The notes under the pieces: generated by a model
Told to the model about the DNA's origin: nothing
What the model saw: only the letters and a program-made list of their open reading frames with translations
Database searches by the model: none
Part shown: piece after piece, positions 6,713-7,677 of the stretch
Layout: each line of letters begins with the position of its first letter
Numbering within the stretch: position 1 is the stretch's first letter
Assembly (NCBI GenBank): GCA_002413385.1
Contig: DHWW01000078.1
Span: 6,860-14,536 of the forward strand
From: Granulicella sp. UBA5172
Lineage (GTDB): Bacteria; Acidobacteriota; Terriglobia; Terriglobales; Acidobacteriaceae
Length of the DNA stretch: 7,677 nt
Direction of reading: 5' to 3'
Position numbers and translations under genes: made by a program

Positions 6713-6751
6713 GCTTGGGCGGAACCTGCACCCACAGGATGGAGGAATGTT

Positions 6752-7677
6752 ATGGCTAGCACGCGCGTTGCGCTGATTCAGATGTCTTGTGAGGCTTCGA
6801 CCCAGGCGAACTTGGAGAAGGCGGTGGCGCGTGTACGCGAAGCCGCTGAGGGCGGCGCGAAGTTGATTTGTCTGCCCGAGCTATTTCGCGCGCAGTACTT
6901 TTGCCAGCGCGAAGATCACGCGCTCTTCGCGACGGCGGAGTCGATCCCCGGACCTTCAACTGCTGCTCTGAGTGAGGTGGTGCGCGAGTTCAAACTGGTG
7001 CTGATTGCGAGCTTGTTCGAGCGGCGCGCCCCGGGCCTTTATCACAACACGGCAGCCATTCTGGACTATGCTTCGGATGCGGAGGACAACATTGCGGCGA
7101 TCTATCGCAAGATGCACATCCCGGATGATCCGCTCTATTACGAGAAGTTCTATTTCACTCCCGGGGACCTTGGGTTCCTGGCTCAGAAGACGTCGGCTGG
7201 CCCAATCGGCACGCTCGTTTGCTGGGACCAGTGGTATCCGGAAGGCGCGCGCATCACGGCGTTGAAGGGCGCCGAGACGCTGTTCTTCCCTACCGCGATC
7301 GGCTGGCATCCGAGCGAGAAGGTCGAGTTTGGCGAGCGGCAATATGACGCGTGGCAGACCATCCAGCGAGCTCACGCAATTGCGAATGGCGTGTTTGTCT
7401 GCGCAGTGAATCGCGTTGGGCACGAGCATGGCGATGTACTGCACAACGGCGTGATGATGGAAGGCCCGGGCGACCATTCGGCTGCGAGTGGATTGGAGTT
7501 CTGGGGTGGTAGTTTTATTGCGGATCCGTTTGGGCGCGTGATCGCGAGGGCTTCGCATGACAAGGAAGAGATTTTGTACGCTGACCTCGATTCAACTGAG
7601 GTCGAGGTGACACGTCAGCATTGGCCGTTCCTGCGCGACCGACGTATCGATGCATACGGCGTCTCTTATACACATCT
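6752..7677 (+). CDS. aguB: N-carbamoylputrescine amidase, 3'-truncated at window edge
   Basis: This nitrilase-superfamily enzyme hydrolyses N-carbamoylputrescine to putrescine, CO2 and ammonia, the last step of the agmatine route. The frame stays open to the end of the window (308 codons). The catalytic triad is visible: Glu43 in LPELF, Lys120 in YRKMHIPDDP and Cys157 in LVCWDQWYPEGAR (155-167). Long stretches typical of AguB include YYEKFYFTPGD (129-139), RQYDAWQTIQRAHAIANG (197-214, approximately), EFWGGSF (249-255) and the C-terminal WPFLRDRRIDAYG (291-303). After Gly303 the last residues VSYTH do not fit the family. They are encoded by bases 7661-7677, which match a sequencing adapter, so genuine sequence ends at about 7660; probably only a few C-terminal residues are missing. 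The ATG at 6752 has GGAGG (6741-6745) six bases upstream. It pairs functionally with the arginine decarboxylase upstream. Confidence 0.94.
   Translation, partial: MASTRVALIQMSCEASTQANLEKAVARVREAAEGGAKLICLPELFRAQYFCQREDHALFATAESIPGPSTAALSEVVREFKLVLIASLFERRAPGLYHNTAAILDYASDAEDNIAAIYRKMHIPDDPLYYEKFYFTPGDLGFLAQKTSAGPIGTLVCWDQWYPEGARITALKGAETLFFPTAIGWHPSEKVEFGERQYDAWQTIQRAHAIANGVFVCAVNRVGHEHGDVLHNGVMMEGPGDHSAASGLEFWGGSFIADPFGRVIARASHDKEEILYADLDSTEVEVTRQHWPFLRDRRIDAYGVSYTH
7661..7677. other. Sequencing adapter remnant (Tn5/Nextera mosaic end)
   Basis: The last 17 bases, GTCTCTTATACACATCT, equal bases 3-19 of the 19-base mosaic end CTGTCTCTTATACACATCT used in transposase-based library kits. The two bases before them read GC instead of CT; a lost T would extend the match. 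The match starts exactly where the amidase protein stops resembling its family. It should be treated as vector or adapter sequence, not genome. Confidence 0.9.

Noticed and set aside
6225..6731. 168-codon minus-strand frame opposite the arginine decarboxylase gene
   Set aside because: It runs through the intrinsic terminator and lies antisense to a well-supported gene, with no family resemblance.

Overview
The window is a fragment of a bacterial chromosome with moderately high GC content. It carries seven ordinary metabolic and housekeeping genes. The mix is two cyclophilin-type prolyl isomerases in series, an LDH-like malate dehydrogenase, a glutamine synthetase without the usual adenylylation motif, a pyruvoyl arginine decarboxylase and an exported GH130 glycosidase. 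Together with the protein wording, this suggests an acidobacterium of the Terriglobales (Granulicella/Terriglobus/Edaphobacter type). That placement is an inference from general familiarity, not from a database search.

Layout. Bases 1-1939 (+) hold a 5'-truncated, probably exported GH130 family protein, followed 44 bases later by a secreted cyclophilin with a Thr/Ala/Pro linker. Bases 1940-2472 contain no gene I can support, but they hold an 18-bp tandem duplication, short inverted repeats and a candidate promoter. Bases 2473-2979 (+) encode a compact cytoplasmic cyclophilin. A 17-bp perfect-stem hairpin (about 3031-3075) with A residues before it and T residues after it serves as a shared terminator between this gene and the convergent mdh (3089-4018, -). 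Bases 4019-4367 form an intergenic stretch whose left part is the mdh leader; its right part (4205-4353) is packed with consecutive hairpins downstream of glnA (4368-5798, -). A divergent promoter region (5799-6107) separates glnA from the pyruvoyl-dependent arginine decarboxylase gene (6108-6659, +). A clear intrinsic terminator (6687-6712) follows, and then an N-carbamoylputrescine amidase gene (6752-, +) runs to the edge of the window.

How the genes work together. The last two genes encode the first and last steps of the route arginine -> agmatine -> N-carbamoylputrescine -> putrescine. The middle enzyme, agmatine deiminase, is not in the window and could lie just past its right end. GlnA and Mdh serve nitrogen assimilation and central carbon metabolism. 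The two cyclophilins supply prolyl isomerisation in the envelope and the cytoplasm. I see no CRISPR array, insertion sequence, phage gene, tRNA or rRNA.

The most clear-cut anomaly is technical. The final 17 bases (7661-7677) match the Tn5/Nextera mosaic-end adapter and interrupt the conserved C-terminus of the amidase. The genomic sequence therefore appears to end at about 7660, and the window edge looks like an untrimmed contig end. I did not find a convincing new biological system. The best non-artefact leads are the hairpin cluster behind glnA and the folded leader of the arginine decarboxylase gene.
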